DNA from: Ochromonadaceae sp. CCMP2298
Taxonomy: Eukaryota; Sar; Synurophyceae; Ochromonadales; Ochromonadaceae
Reading direction: 5' to 3'
NCBI GenBank assembly: GCA_026770595.1
Contig: MU633888.1
Location: 1 to 20,426, forward strand
DNA length: 20,426 nucleotides
Below the pieces are notes generated by a model, which had not been told where the DNA came from, searched no databases, and saw nothing but the letters and a program-made list of their open reading frames with translations. The translations under genes and the position numbers were made by a program. Shown one piece after another: positions 1 to 8,073 of the stretch. Positions within the stretch are counted from its first letter, which is position 1. Each line of letters opens with the position of its first letter.

Positions 1-633
1 TTTGCCTTTTGTGCATAACATACACCCGGCATCCTTGTTTGACAGACTCTGAAAGGTGGTGCGGGACTCCTTGGTTCGGCCCCTCTGCCAGGAGGGTGTT
101 TCTCCGTATTGGCACTAATTGACCTGTTTTCAATCCAAGATCTTCAACCAAAACCCAAAACCCCTCAAATGCAAAACAATCAAAAACCAAATAAAAACAC
201 GAGGATGGCAAAAAACCAAACGTTTGGTCGAATTACCGAAATTTCATTAAAACCCATATCGATCGTAAGGAATTAGGGTTTAGGCGTTGCAAGTAAGTAC
301 GGTAGAGAGAGCAGATATAGTTTAGTTACAGTAGACCATAAAGACGGTTTAAGATCTTATGCTCTACGGGCAGCTCTGACGTAGAGGAATCGTATACCAT
401 GGGCAGCAGCGTGTCGACTGCTGCTTGCCCGCGTGCGCCGCACTGATGTTGCACGGGGAAGGGGAGGGGTTACGGTGCGGGGCAGGGCAGGGCAGGGCAA
501 GCGGGGCTGTCAGGGGTTTAAGGGTAAGCGTTAGAGTTATTTAATATTAAGCTACGTAATTGACTACAGCTGATCAACACTGAACAGAAACTGAAGAGTC
601 AGGAGCTGCACATCACTCTAGCACTCGCCCTTT
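1..633. other. Gene-free flank downstream of the 182-aa gene
   Basis: I see no convincing coding region, tRNA or other RNA gene here. The left part (about 140-240) is A-rich with runs of CAAAA/CCAAA type. The right part turns G-rich (about 450-530). It holds the 3' flank of the minus-strand gene ending at 634. On the minus strand an ATTAAA-like poly(A) variant lies around 538-544, roughly 90 nt past that stop codon; this assignment is a guess. Confidence 0.5.
479..497 (+). repeat. GGGCA tandem repeat, G-quadruplex motif
   Basis: Four runs of three or four G separated by CA (period 5) fit the classical G-quadruplex pattern with 2-nt loops. It lies in the 3' flank of the minus-strand gene, so that gene's transcript would carry the C-rich strand. 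No function is implied by the sequence alone. Confidence 0.6.
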
Positions 634-1182
634 CTATTTGCCCAACGCGGCGGCCAAGTTCGTGTACACGCGGGGGTCATAGTTCGGGTCCGCCGTAAGG
701 TCGACGCGAAGGTCTCGGATCAGTTCCTTTGTGAAGGCTGCGTTTAGCTGTGCCCCGTGCTCGCTGTCGGTGACCGGGTTGACTAGGGTGACGATCTTGG
801 TGGCCTGCTGCTCGCTGAGGCCGGAGCGCGCCGCGGCAGTGCGCACCAGCTCCTGCAGAGACTTGTTCACCCCGCGCTTCGGGATGGTCGCCGGATCACC
901 CCACTCGCAGTAGGCTGAGCTGGGCTGCAGTTTTGAGCATAGCTCCGCCTCCGTGTCGACCTTAACCATCTTTGTCCATTTGTCCCTCAGCTCCTTGGGG
1001 CAGTTCGCGCTCGCCGCGAGCCAGGGCCGGATCTCCTTGGACAGCAGCTCTACTTTCTGGACTGGCTTCTGCTTCTCCTCGAACTTTTGCGCCTTTTTCG
1101 CCGCCGCCTTCGCAGACGGCTTCACCGCCTGCGATTTCAATGTGCTCATGTCGACATCGTCGAGCAACTCGTCCAGATCCAT
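634..1182 (-). CDS. Uncharacterised 182-aa protein
   Basis: This is an intact ATG-to-TAG frame of 182 codons without introns. I do not recognise the family. The N-terminus (residues 1-12) is very acidic (MDLDELLDDVD). Residues about 16-45 are a Lys/Ala/Gln-rich, highly charged stretch that could form a helix or coiled coil. The rest (about 46-182) looks globular, with a Trp/Cys-containing segment (RPWLAASANCPKEL, then SAYCEWGDP) and a C-terminal helical part ending in NLAAALGK. There is no signal peptide or membrane segment, so a soluble cytosolic or nuclear protein is inferred. It is divergent from the beta-galactosidase gene, with about 510 nt between the two start codons. The regular codon structure and globular composition support a real gene; the function is unknown. 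Confidence 0.7.
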   Translation of the reverse strand: MDLDELLDDVDMSTLKSQAVKPSAKAAAKKAQKFEEKQKPVQKVELLSKEIRPWLAASANCPKELRDKWTKMVKVDTEAELCSKLQPSSAYCEWGDPATIPKRGVNKSLQELVRTAAARSGLSEQQATKIVTLVNPVTDSEHGAQLNAAFTKELIRDLRVDLTADPNYDPRVYTNLAAALGK

Positions 1183-1692
1183 CTGGTCCTGGTGTCCCCG
1201 CGGGTGTAATGAAGCCTAGTTCGACTCCGACTCAAGCAGCTGAAAATAACCCTTCCAGACGGTTGCAATCTTCTGACAGCCTTGTGATCGCTGCGTGTTT
1301 AGATGCGGATTGCAGTGCCTGCTGGTGATGCAAGCTCAATTCACCAGCCGCACGAAGCAGAAAATGGCAGACGATGTTAGAAAATGTCCTGGATTATGTT
1401 AGAAAATTCTCTCAACAGCGCCTTAACAAAAAATCCTTTCTACTTCAACAAAAAAGGGCACACCAGATGACCAAGGGGGGGAAATGGACTCCTCTGGGAC
1501 TGGAGGGAGGCTCTTGTACAAGAGCAGAGGATTCCAACGATCTTGAGCTAGGAAGGGCTTGGCGGGAGTGTTTGGACCTGCCTGCATAAGCTCTCTCGCT
1601 CAAGGAAGGGCGACAGCTTGTTCTGCCGTGGTCTCGACATCACCCCCAGCTGCTGCATCCATCTCAATTCTGCGATCCACGAACCCGTCGCC
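1183..1692. promoter_or_regulatory. Divergent intergenic region between the 182-aa gene and the beta-galactosidase gene
   Basis: This 510-nt stretch separates two head-to-head start codons and must hold both 5' UTRs and both promoters. I see no TATA box or other canonical element that I would defend. Around 1425-1460 there are two short A-runs (AACAAAAAATCC and AACAAAAAAGGG). Open frames here, such as 1374-1589, have no recognisable protein character. The frame of the beta-galactosidase stays open upstream to 1618, but without an ATG. Confidence 0.45.
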
Positions 1693-4600
1693 ATGGGCTT
1701 TTCGCAACGTATCACGCGGTCGCTGCAGGACTTCCTCGCATCCCACCTCGATTACCTCATCTTCTATGTTCTCTACCCGGGCGGCTTCATCTTCGCTGTG
1801 GGGCAGTGGAGCTACATCACCTTCTTCAACCGAATGATCCGCCAGAAGGGCGACGACCGCCCAGCCTCTGGTGACTGGGAGGACCCGCAGGTGGTTGGGC
1901 GACGGCGCCGGCCCACTCGCTCAGACGCTAAGTTTTTCCCCTCCCGCGCAGAGCTGCTCAGCTACTGGCGCAAGCGAGCCCAGGTCCCCTGGGACGCGCC
2001 GGAACCCCCTCGCGTTGGACTGACCCTGCTGACCGGCCTGCCGGGCTGTCCAGAGGAGGGCGGGGGCGCGGGATCTTGGCGCTTCTGCCTGGTGGGCAGC
2101 CCCGACCACACGCCCGAGAGCTGGAACCTGCCCCTCTACGATGACGCGCCCCAGGATTGGGCCCCCATCGCCCTGCCTAACCACTGGCAACTGCAGGGCT
2201 ACGACGTGCCCCTGTACACCAACACCACCTATCCTTTCCCCTTCGACCCCCCGCGCGTGCGGCGCAACGGCCGCTGGCATGTGACCCTTTGCGACGCAGG
2301 CCTAGGCTCCACGACCGACAACTCCGGGCCGCTGCATCCCAACGAGCCGGGAGAGAACGCCACCGGTCTGTACCGCTGCGCCTTCCAAATGCCTGCTCTC
2401 TCTGGCGCCCAGGCCCGCGGCGCGCGCACGTTCTTGGTCTTCGCGGGCGTGGACTCGTGCATGAGCGTGTGGGTGGACGGCACCTTCGTTGGGTACTCGC
2501 AGGACTCCTGCCTTCCCGCAGAGTTCGACGTAACGGACGCCCTCGCTGCCGGAGCCGGACATCTGCTGGCTGTGCAGGTGAGTCGCTGGTGCGACGGGTC
2601 GTATCTGGAGGACCAGGACAAGTGGTGGCTGAGCGGCATCTACAGAGAGGTGTACCTGGAGCAGCGCCCGGGGGCTTTCATTTCAGACATGGAGTTTTCC
2701 TCGCAGGTGCACATGCGCGCAACAGGCTCCACCGCCACCCTAACCATTTTCGCACTGGCAGAGGGAATCACCACCCTACCCTCGCTCGCACGCAACGGAC
2801 CCGCTTCTTCCTTCTCCGACTCTGGTGACGACGAGTACGACATGCTTTCCCAAGAGGGAACAGGGGACCGCCCCTACGCGGTGCGCTTCGAGCTGTGGAG
2901 GGGGAGCAGCCTAACGGGCGCGCCAGATGCCGTCTTCACGGCGGAATTAGAGGCAGGGTCCCAGTTTCCCCTGCGGAGGGCGGCAGACGAGCAGATGGGG
3001 GGTAAGGATGAGGATAGCGCGGAGGTGGATGCCGCCGCACCCTACCACCCCGGAGTCTGCACCGTAACGGGGACTATTCCCAACCCCGATCTGTGGACCG
3101 CCGAGACGCCCCATCTCTACACGCTGGTAATCACGCTGCACCGCACGGTGGACGATGCGGTGGCCTGCCGCGCCGAGCTGCACGCCACCTCGCACCGCGT
3201 GGGCGTGCGCTGCGTGACCATAGGCGGGGCAGACAACCTCCTACGCGTGAACGGCGCCCCCCTCACGATCGCAGGCGTGAATCGACACGAGTTCAGCGCT
3301 GACACAGGGCGGGCGGTTAGCCGGGCCTCTATGCGTGCCGACGCTGTGCAAATCAAGCAGCTTAATTTCAACGCCGTGCGCAGCGCCCACTACCCCCAGC
3401 ACCCCTATTGGCTGGAGGTGTGCGATGAGATAGGCCTGTACGTGGTGGACGAGGCAAACATCGAGACGCACGGCTTCCAGGCCCTAGGCCAGCCCGTGGG
3501 CTATCTGCACTCGCAGCCTGAGTGGCGCGGGGCCATCGCAGCTCGCGTGACTCGGATGCTGGAGAGGGACAAGAACCACCCCTGCGTGATCGGATGGTCC
3601 CTGGGGAACGAGTGCGGGCACGGGCCCACGCACGACCTCCTGGCGGACTGGCTGCGTACCAGAGACCCTGGAAGATTTGTGCAGTACGAGTCTGGAGGTG
3701 CGCGGACGTATGCTACGGACGTGATATGCCCCATGTACGCCCGCCCGCAGTGGTGCGAGGAGCAGGCGCAATTAGACAAGGCGCGTCGACCTGTGATTCT
3801 CTGCGAGTACGCACACGCGATGGGCAACTCAGGCGGGTCGCTGGCTGCCTACTGGCGCGACTTCTGGGATCCCAAGTTCCCCCGTATGCAGGGGGGCTTC
3901 ATCTGGGACTATGCGGACCAGGGCCTGCGCCTACCCGGGGGAGGGTTCGGCTACGGGGGGGACTTCGGGGATATGCCCAACACGAAACAATTCTGCTGTA
4001 ACGGCATTGTTGCCCCAGACAGGCAACTGTTCCCCTCCGCCCACCAGGCCGCCCACCTCCAGGCCCCCGTGGAGATCACGTTGATATTCGACCGCGACAG
4101 AGAGCCCGTGCTGATCGTCACGAACCGCCGCGCACACGCTAGTCTGGCCGACCTCGTGATCACCGTTACCCCGCGCCTGCACTCGCAGCGCCTGCACTCG
4201 CTCACCCACTTCACCTCCTTCGAAATCCCCTGCGGGTCTATCCCCGCCAGGAGCTTCGGCAGCTTCAAGTTGCGCGACTGGCTCTGCGCATGCGCTTACA
4301 CAGCAGACACCTCTCTGTCCTCACAGACGCTGCTGCGCGCAGAAGGGTGGTTGGAGATCTGCGTGCGCACGGTGCCTGGCGTGTTCTGGCAGCGGGGATT
4401 TGAGGTGCTGAGAGCATCGCTGAGCTCGGGCGCGGTCACTGCATGTCTGCAGGCACTGTGCGGCCCCTCGCCCACTTCGCAGGTGGGTAGCAGCGGTGGC
4501 GGTAGTGTCAGCAGTGTCAGCCCAAGCCCACGAGTGGGAATGTCGACGCGCTCTGCGATCAAGGCGCGCAAGGGGGCGATGGAGGAGCAGGAGCGAGAGT

Positions 4601-5796
4601 ACTCAGTGCATGCGGTGGCGGCAGACGAGCATGGACACGGCCTCATCGTGCGCTGGAGCAACGGCGCCTTCGCCGAAGTGGGCGGCAGCTGCGGTCGCCT
4701 GCTGAGCTGGCACGACCCCCACGGCAGCCCGCTGCTGGCCGCCCCCGTGGACGGCTGCCTGCACCGCGCTGCTACGGATAACGACAAGGGCGGTCAGGAC
4801 CTGTCGTACAGCGCGCGCTGGAGGGAGGCAGGGCTGGGCAGCCTCGTTAGGCGGGCGCCCTCGGGCAGAGGTGCCATCAGCTCCCAGCGTATCCTGGCCA
4901 GCGGCGCGGTGCAGGTGTGCGCAGTGTGGGTGTGGGAATCGCCCCCTGCCTCGGATCTGCCAGTGACCATCCCCTGCACGGCCACATACACCTTCCACCC
5001 CAGCGGCTCCATCGATGTGGCCTTCACCGCCGACGGGCCGCGCTCCCTGCCGCCCCTGGCGCGCTGCGGGCTGCGTTGGGCGTTACCTGCTGAGTTTGAG
5101 AGCGTGCAGTGGTTCGGGCTGGGCCCCCACGAAGCCTACGACGACCGACAAGCCTGCGCCTACTTGGGCGTTTTTGAGTCCCAGGTTCCCGATTTGCACA
5201 CCCCTTATACGGTTCCCCAGGAGTGCGGGAGACGCGCTGGCCTTAGGTGGGCGGCGTTCCGGCAGAGGGGCGGGTCGCTGGGTCTGGCTGTGGTGCCGCT
5301 CGTGGGGGTCGCGGGGGCACAGGCACGGGCGCAGGCGCAGACAGAGACAGAGATTCGGGCGCAGGCAGAGTCGGAGTCGGTGGAGGAGGAGGACTTGGAG
5401 GGAGACTGCCTGCTGCAGGCTGGTCTGGAGGGAGACTGTCTCACTGAGGCTGTGTCAACGGACAACAACTCCGTGCCCTCGGTGCTGCACAGCGCCCACT
5501 CGCAGTGGGGGTTCAGCGCCTCCCGCTACTCCCTCGAGACGCTCGAGGCCGCCTCGCACGAGCACGAGCTGCGCGCAGACGCGGACGCCAAGGTGCATGT
5601 GCACGTGGACAGCCGCTGCATGGGGTTGGGGGGTTTTGACAGCTGGACGCCCAATGTGGAGGAGGGTTTTTTGGTGCACAGCCAGCCCAAGCTGCCCACG
5701 ATGCGCCAGCAAACCATGCCCGGCAATAGTCCGCATACTTTCAAGTCGGTAGGCCTGCACACAGCTGTCAGGTTGATACCGCTGTCTACTCTATAG
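1693..5796 (+). CDS. LacZ-type beta-galactosidase (glycoside hydrolase family 2) with N-terminal membrane anchor
   Basis: Predicted to hydrolyse terminal beta-D-galactosides by the retaining GH2 mechanism. The 1367-aa single-exon frame starts at an ATG in a near-ideal context (GCCATGG at 1690); the frame is open upstream but has no earlier ATG. The sugar-binding domain opens with the W..I.LPNHWQ..GYDVPLY.N..YPF signature (about residues 155-195). The TIM barrel carries DEANIETHG (E591 and H593, equivalent to the Mg ligands E416/H418 of E. coli LacZ), the acid/base E640 in SLGNECGHG and the nucleophile E705 in LCEYAHAMGNS. The small-chain domain follows (RAATDNDKGG at about 1025, WFGLGPHEAYDDR at 1140, then FSASRYS and GGFDSWTP near the end). 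It is longer than the 1023-aa E. coli enzyme because of low-complexity insertions (about 370-450, 931-966, 1207-1256) and an N-terminal extension with a hydrophobic segment at residues 21-45. That segment, plus N-T-T and N-A-T sequons, suggests membrane anchoring or secretory-pathway entry (inference). Confidence 0.93.
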   Translation: MGFSQRITRSLQDFLASHLDYLIFYVLYPGGFIFAVGQWSYITFFNRMIRQKGDDRPASGDWEDPQVVGRRRRPTRSDAKFFPSRAELLSYWRKRAQVPWDAPEPPRVGLTLLTGLPGCPEEGGGAGSWRFCLVGSPDHTPESWNLPLYDDAPQDWAPIALPNHWQLQGYDVPLYTNTTYPFPFDPPRVRRNGRWHVTLCDAGLGSTTDNSGPLHPNEPGENATGLYRCAFQMPALSGAQARGARTFLVFAGVDSCMSVWVDGTFVGYSQDSCLPAEFDVTDALAAGAGHLLAVQVSRWCDGSYLEDQDKWWLSGIYREVYLEQRPGAFISDMEFSSQVHMRATGSTATLTIFALAEGITTLPSLARNGPASSFSDSGDDEYDMLSQEGTGDRPYAVRFELWRGSSLTGAPDAVFTAELEAGSQFPLRRAADEQMGGKDEDSAEVDAAAPYHPGVCTVTGTIPNPDLWTAETPHLYTLVITLHRTVDDAVACRAELHATSHRVGVRCVTIGGADNLLRVNGAPLTIAGVNRHEFSADTGRAVSRASMRADAVQIKQLNFNAVRSAHYPQHPYWLEVCDEIGLYVVDEANIETHGFQALGQPVGYLHSQPEWRGAIAARVTRMLERDKNHPCVIGWSLGNECGHGPTHDLLADWLRTRDPGRFVQYESGGARTYATDVICPMYARPQWCEEQAQLDKARRPVILCEYAHAMGNSGGSLAAYWRDFWDPKFPRMQGGFIWDYADQGLRLPGGGFGYGGDFGDMPNTKQFCCNGIVAPDRQLFPSAHQAAHLQAPVEITLIFDRDREPVLIVTNRRAHASLADLVITVTPRLHSQRLHSLTHFTSFEIPCGSIPARSFGSFKLRDWLCACAYTADTSLSSQTLLRAEGWLEICVRTVPGVFWQRGFEVLRASLSSGAVTACLQALCGPSPTSQVGSSGGGSVSSVSPSPRVGMSTRSAIKARKGAMEEQEREYSVHAVAADEHGHGLIVRWSNGAFAEVGGSCGRLLSWHDPHGSPLLAAPVDGCLHRAATDNDKGGQDLSYSARWREAGLGSLVRRAPSGRGAISSQRILASGAVQVCAVWVWESPPASDLPVTIPCTATYTFHPSGSIDVAFTADGPRSLPPLARCGLRWALPAEFESVQWFGLGPHEAYDDRQACAYLGVFESQVPDLHTPYTVPQECGRRAGLRWAAFRQRGGSLGLAVVPLVGVAGAQARAQAQTETEIRAQAESESVEEEDLEGDCLLQAGLEGDCLTEAVSTDNNSVPSVLHSAHSQWGFSASRYSLETLEAASHEHELRADADAKVHVHVDSRCMGLGGFDSWTPNVEEGFLVHSQPKLPTMRQQTMPGNSPHTFKSVGLHTAVRLIPLSTL

Positions 5797-6326
5797 GTGC
5801 AGCCTGCGTACAACGTACAATGGACAATTGGCAATGAACAATTTACAACGGGAGCAATGCACAAAATGTACAATGTGTGAGGGACTAGGGACTAGGGACT
5901 GGAGACTGGAGAACTCGGCCTTCGCATCCGTCCAGGTACGCCCCAATATCCGTCATCAGTGTTTCTAATCGACTTTGGTATTCATAGGTACATCAGCTAC
6001 AAAAGGTAAAAATGTTTTGGTTTAATTTTCTTTACTTTGTGGGGTTACAGTCGGGTTTGCGCAAAAGTTGACCGCCGTTACAGTTGGAGTTGGGAACAAA
6101 AGAATTGGGGAAAAAAGATGCGCGAACGGCTGTAAAACCCACCAAAATTTCGGGTCAATCTTCCCAAAGATCCACTCGGGTGCGTTTGTTGGTCAAAGAC
6201 AATTGCAAAGGAGAGGAGATCAACCCACTCTCGTCACAACCATTTGGCTGAGTCTCTTCGGCCGCCCTGCCCAAACCCAAACCCTTCTACTCATTCATCT
6301 CGTGATCTCCTCGGGCCTCACCAGAA
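5797..6326. other. Intergenic region: 3' flank of beta-galactosidase and 5' flank of coronin
   Basis: No gene seen. Directly after the beta-galactosidase stop there is a run rich in TACAA/CAATG words (5806-5875), followed by three near-copies of GGACTAG/GGACTGG (5880-5912). No canonical AATAAA lies within 100 nt of the stop. The right half (about 5990-6326) should contain the coronin promoter and 5' UTR. The open frame ending at 6358 begins at a TTG and does not look like protein. Confidence 0.5.
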
Positions 6327-7829
6327 ATGGCGTCTATCGTACGAGCTTCGAAGTTTAGGCACGTTTTCGCCGACCCTCCACGAAGTGATGCCACATTCAC
6401 GAACTTCCGGCTCGCTACGGTGACCGGAGAGCAGAACTACATCAAATGCAACCCCAAATACTTCGCTGTTGCCGTTGCGGTAAGATTGCGCCTCAAACCC
6501 ATCTACTGGACACAATGGCTCTTTTTTGGGGAGTTCGCAGAGGGGGCGCGAACTCGCCAAAAAAGAGCCAGGGGTGTGTGTACAGTAGTCATAAATTCTC
6601 CCCTTCGTGTTACTCGGCTAATTTTGAACTCTGCTCCTGATAATTTGTACCTGTAGGGTGGAGGAGGGCCAGTCGCGATCTGCGACGTGAATGCGCCCGG
6701 TAGAATGGATAGCGTGCCTCATCTCAGTGGACACACAGCTCCTGTGCTAGATTTCGACTTCAACCCCTTCAACGACCAGCTGATCGCCACTGGCTCTGAG
6801 GACACCACTATCAAGCTGTGGGGCATTCCCGAGGAAGGGCTCACTGAAAATATCACCACCCCTCTGGTGGACATGGCTGGGCACAGTCGCAAGGTCACTT
6901 TGTTAAAGTTCCACCCCAGCGCGGAGAATATCCTGGCCTCTGTGGCTGGAGACTTCACTGTGAAGCTGTGGGACGTGGGGAGGGGCTCGGAGATCACCAC
7001 ACTGGCCGACACGCACCAGCAGATCATCCAGGACATCGCGTGGGACCACTTCGGCAAGGAGTATGCCACCTCGTGCAAGGACAAAAGCGTCCGCATTATA
7101 GACGCTAGGAGCTCCACGGTGGCGGGCACTATCGAGATGGCGCACGAGGGGGCCAAGAGCATGAAGCTCTCCTACCTAGGGGACATGGGAAAGCTCGTCA
7201 CTGTGGGATTCACCAAGCAGTCGCAGCGCCAGTTCAAAATCTGGGACCCGCGAAATACGGCCCAGGAGGTGGCGAAGGTTATGATAGACCAAGCTGCAGG
7301 GGTATTAATGCCCTTCTATGACCCCGACACGTGCATGCTGTACCTGGCGGGGAAGGGTGACGGCAACGTGCGCTACTACGAGCTGGTGAACGAGGAGCCC
7401 CACGCATTCCCGCTCAACGACTTCCGGTCCAGCGTATCTGCCAAGGGCATGGCGTGGATGCCCAAAAGGGGCTTGAACGTTATGGGCTGCGAGGCCGCGC
7501 GCCTGCTGAAGCTGACGACGAACAGCGTGGAGCCGCTGTCCTTCTTTGTGCCCAGGAAGTCGGACAGCTTCCAGGACGACCTGTACCCCCACACGGCCTC
7601 GGACCAGCCCGCCCTCACTACTGACGAGTGGATAAACGGGGAGGACAAGCTGCCCCTACTTATGTCCCTGGACCCCGCCACTCGCGCCACCCAGGTGGCC
7701 ACGGGTGAGAAGAAGATATTCGTGGCTGCTAAGAGCGCCACCGTGCTGCAGACAGAGCTGGACACTGCCAACGCCCGCATCAGCGAGCTCGAGGCACGAC
7801 TGGCAGCCGCCGGCCTCAACAAGGACTAA
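6327..7829 (+). CDS. Coronin (short type), actin-binding WD-repeat protein
   Basis: Coronins bind F-actin and Arp2/3 and drive actin turnover at the cell cortex. Two exons, 6327-6479 and 6657-7829, give 441 aa; the intron 6480-6656 (177 nt, GTAAGA...TGTAG) is phase 0. Splicing joins the N-terminal signature (MASIVRASKFRHVFADP, then YIKCNPKYFAVAVA) to GGGGPVAICDVNAPGR, which continues the coronin N-terminal domain exactly. Four clear WD repeats follow (GHTAPVLDF...KLWGI; GHSRKVTLL...KLWDV; THQQIIQDIAW...RIIDA; then a fourth ending FKIWDP), then the family motif DGNVRYYEL and the conserved C-terminal extension (PRKSDSFQDDLYP). The tail (about 405-438) is a short coiled coil containing RISELE (425-430), which matches the R-h-x-x-h-E trimerisation motif known for coronin coiled coils. 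The linker before it is very short. The ATG context is good (G at -3). Convergent with the acyltransferase gene. Confidence 0.95.
6516..6570 (+). repeat. Near-perfect hairpin inside the coronin intron
   Basis: Two 23-nt arms, 6516-6538 and 6548-6570, are reverse complements except for one G/G mismatch, with a 9-nt loop (6539-6547). The whole structure lies inside the 177-nt intron, about 35 nt from the donor and 85 nt from the acceptor. The arms contain a run of six T and six A. This is seen directly in the sequence; any role (splicing structure, small-RNA precursor, remnant of a tiny foldback element) is inference. Confidence 0.9.
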
Positions 7830-8022
7830 ACCGGCAAATACAATTCGGCAAATACTAAAATCTTATTGCCGTAGCCAGCACCGCTGCAACACAGCTCAAC
7901 AGAAAGGGGTAGGTTCCTCACTGTTCTTCTTTCGTTTCACTTTGCTATTCCCCCACCATTAAATGTTGCTTTAATTGTTTAAGTCTACATTTTAGATGTA
8001 CATTGGATTTTAATTTTGCAGT

Positions 8023-8028
8023 AATAAA
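8023..8028 (+). terminator. Candidate poly(A) signal of coronin
   Basis: A canonical AATAAA lies 194 nt past the coronin stop codon, in the 244-nt convergent gap before the acyltransferase 3' end. An ATTAAA also occurs further upstream (about 7958-7963) and could be used instead. No cleavage site can be deduced. Confidence 0.4.
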
Positions 8029-8073
8029 CTGCAAGATATATACGGTGGGGCGACGGCAAGGCTACTACGCCTA

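Noticed and set aside
1374-1589. 71-codon frame in the divergent intergenic region
   Set aside because: Composition is not protein-like, there is no recognisable motif, and it lies in the probable promoter/5' UTR of the beta-galactosidase.
1618-1692. N-terminal extension of the beta-galactosidase frame by 25 codons
   Set aside because: It would start at TTG, not ATG; the ATG at 1693 has a near-ideal context and is followed at once by a coherent N-terminus.
5015-5752. Plus-strand 245-codon Arg/Ala-rich frame inside the beta-galactosidase
   Set aside because: It overlaps conserved small-chain domain coding in another frame and is an effect of high GC.
6068-6358. Plus-strand 96-codon frame before coronin
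   Set aside because: It begins at TTG, overlaps the coronin start in another frame and has no protein-like features.
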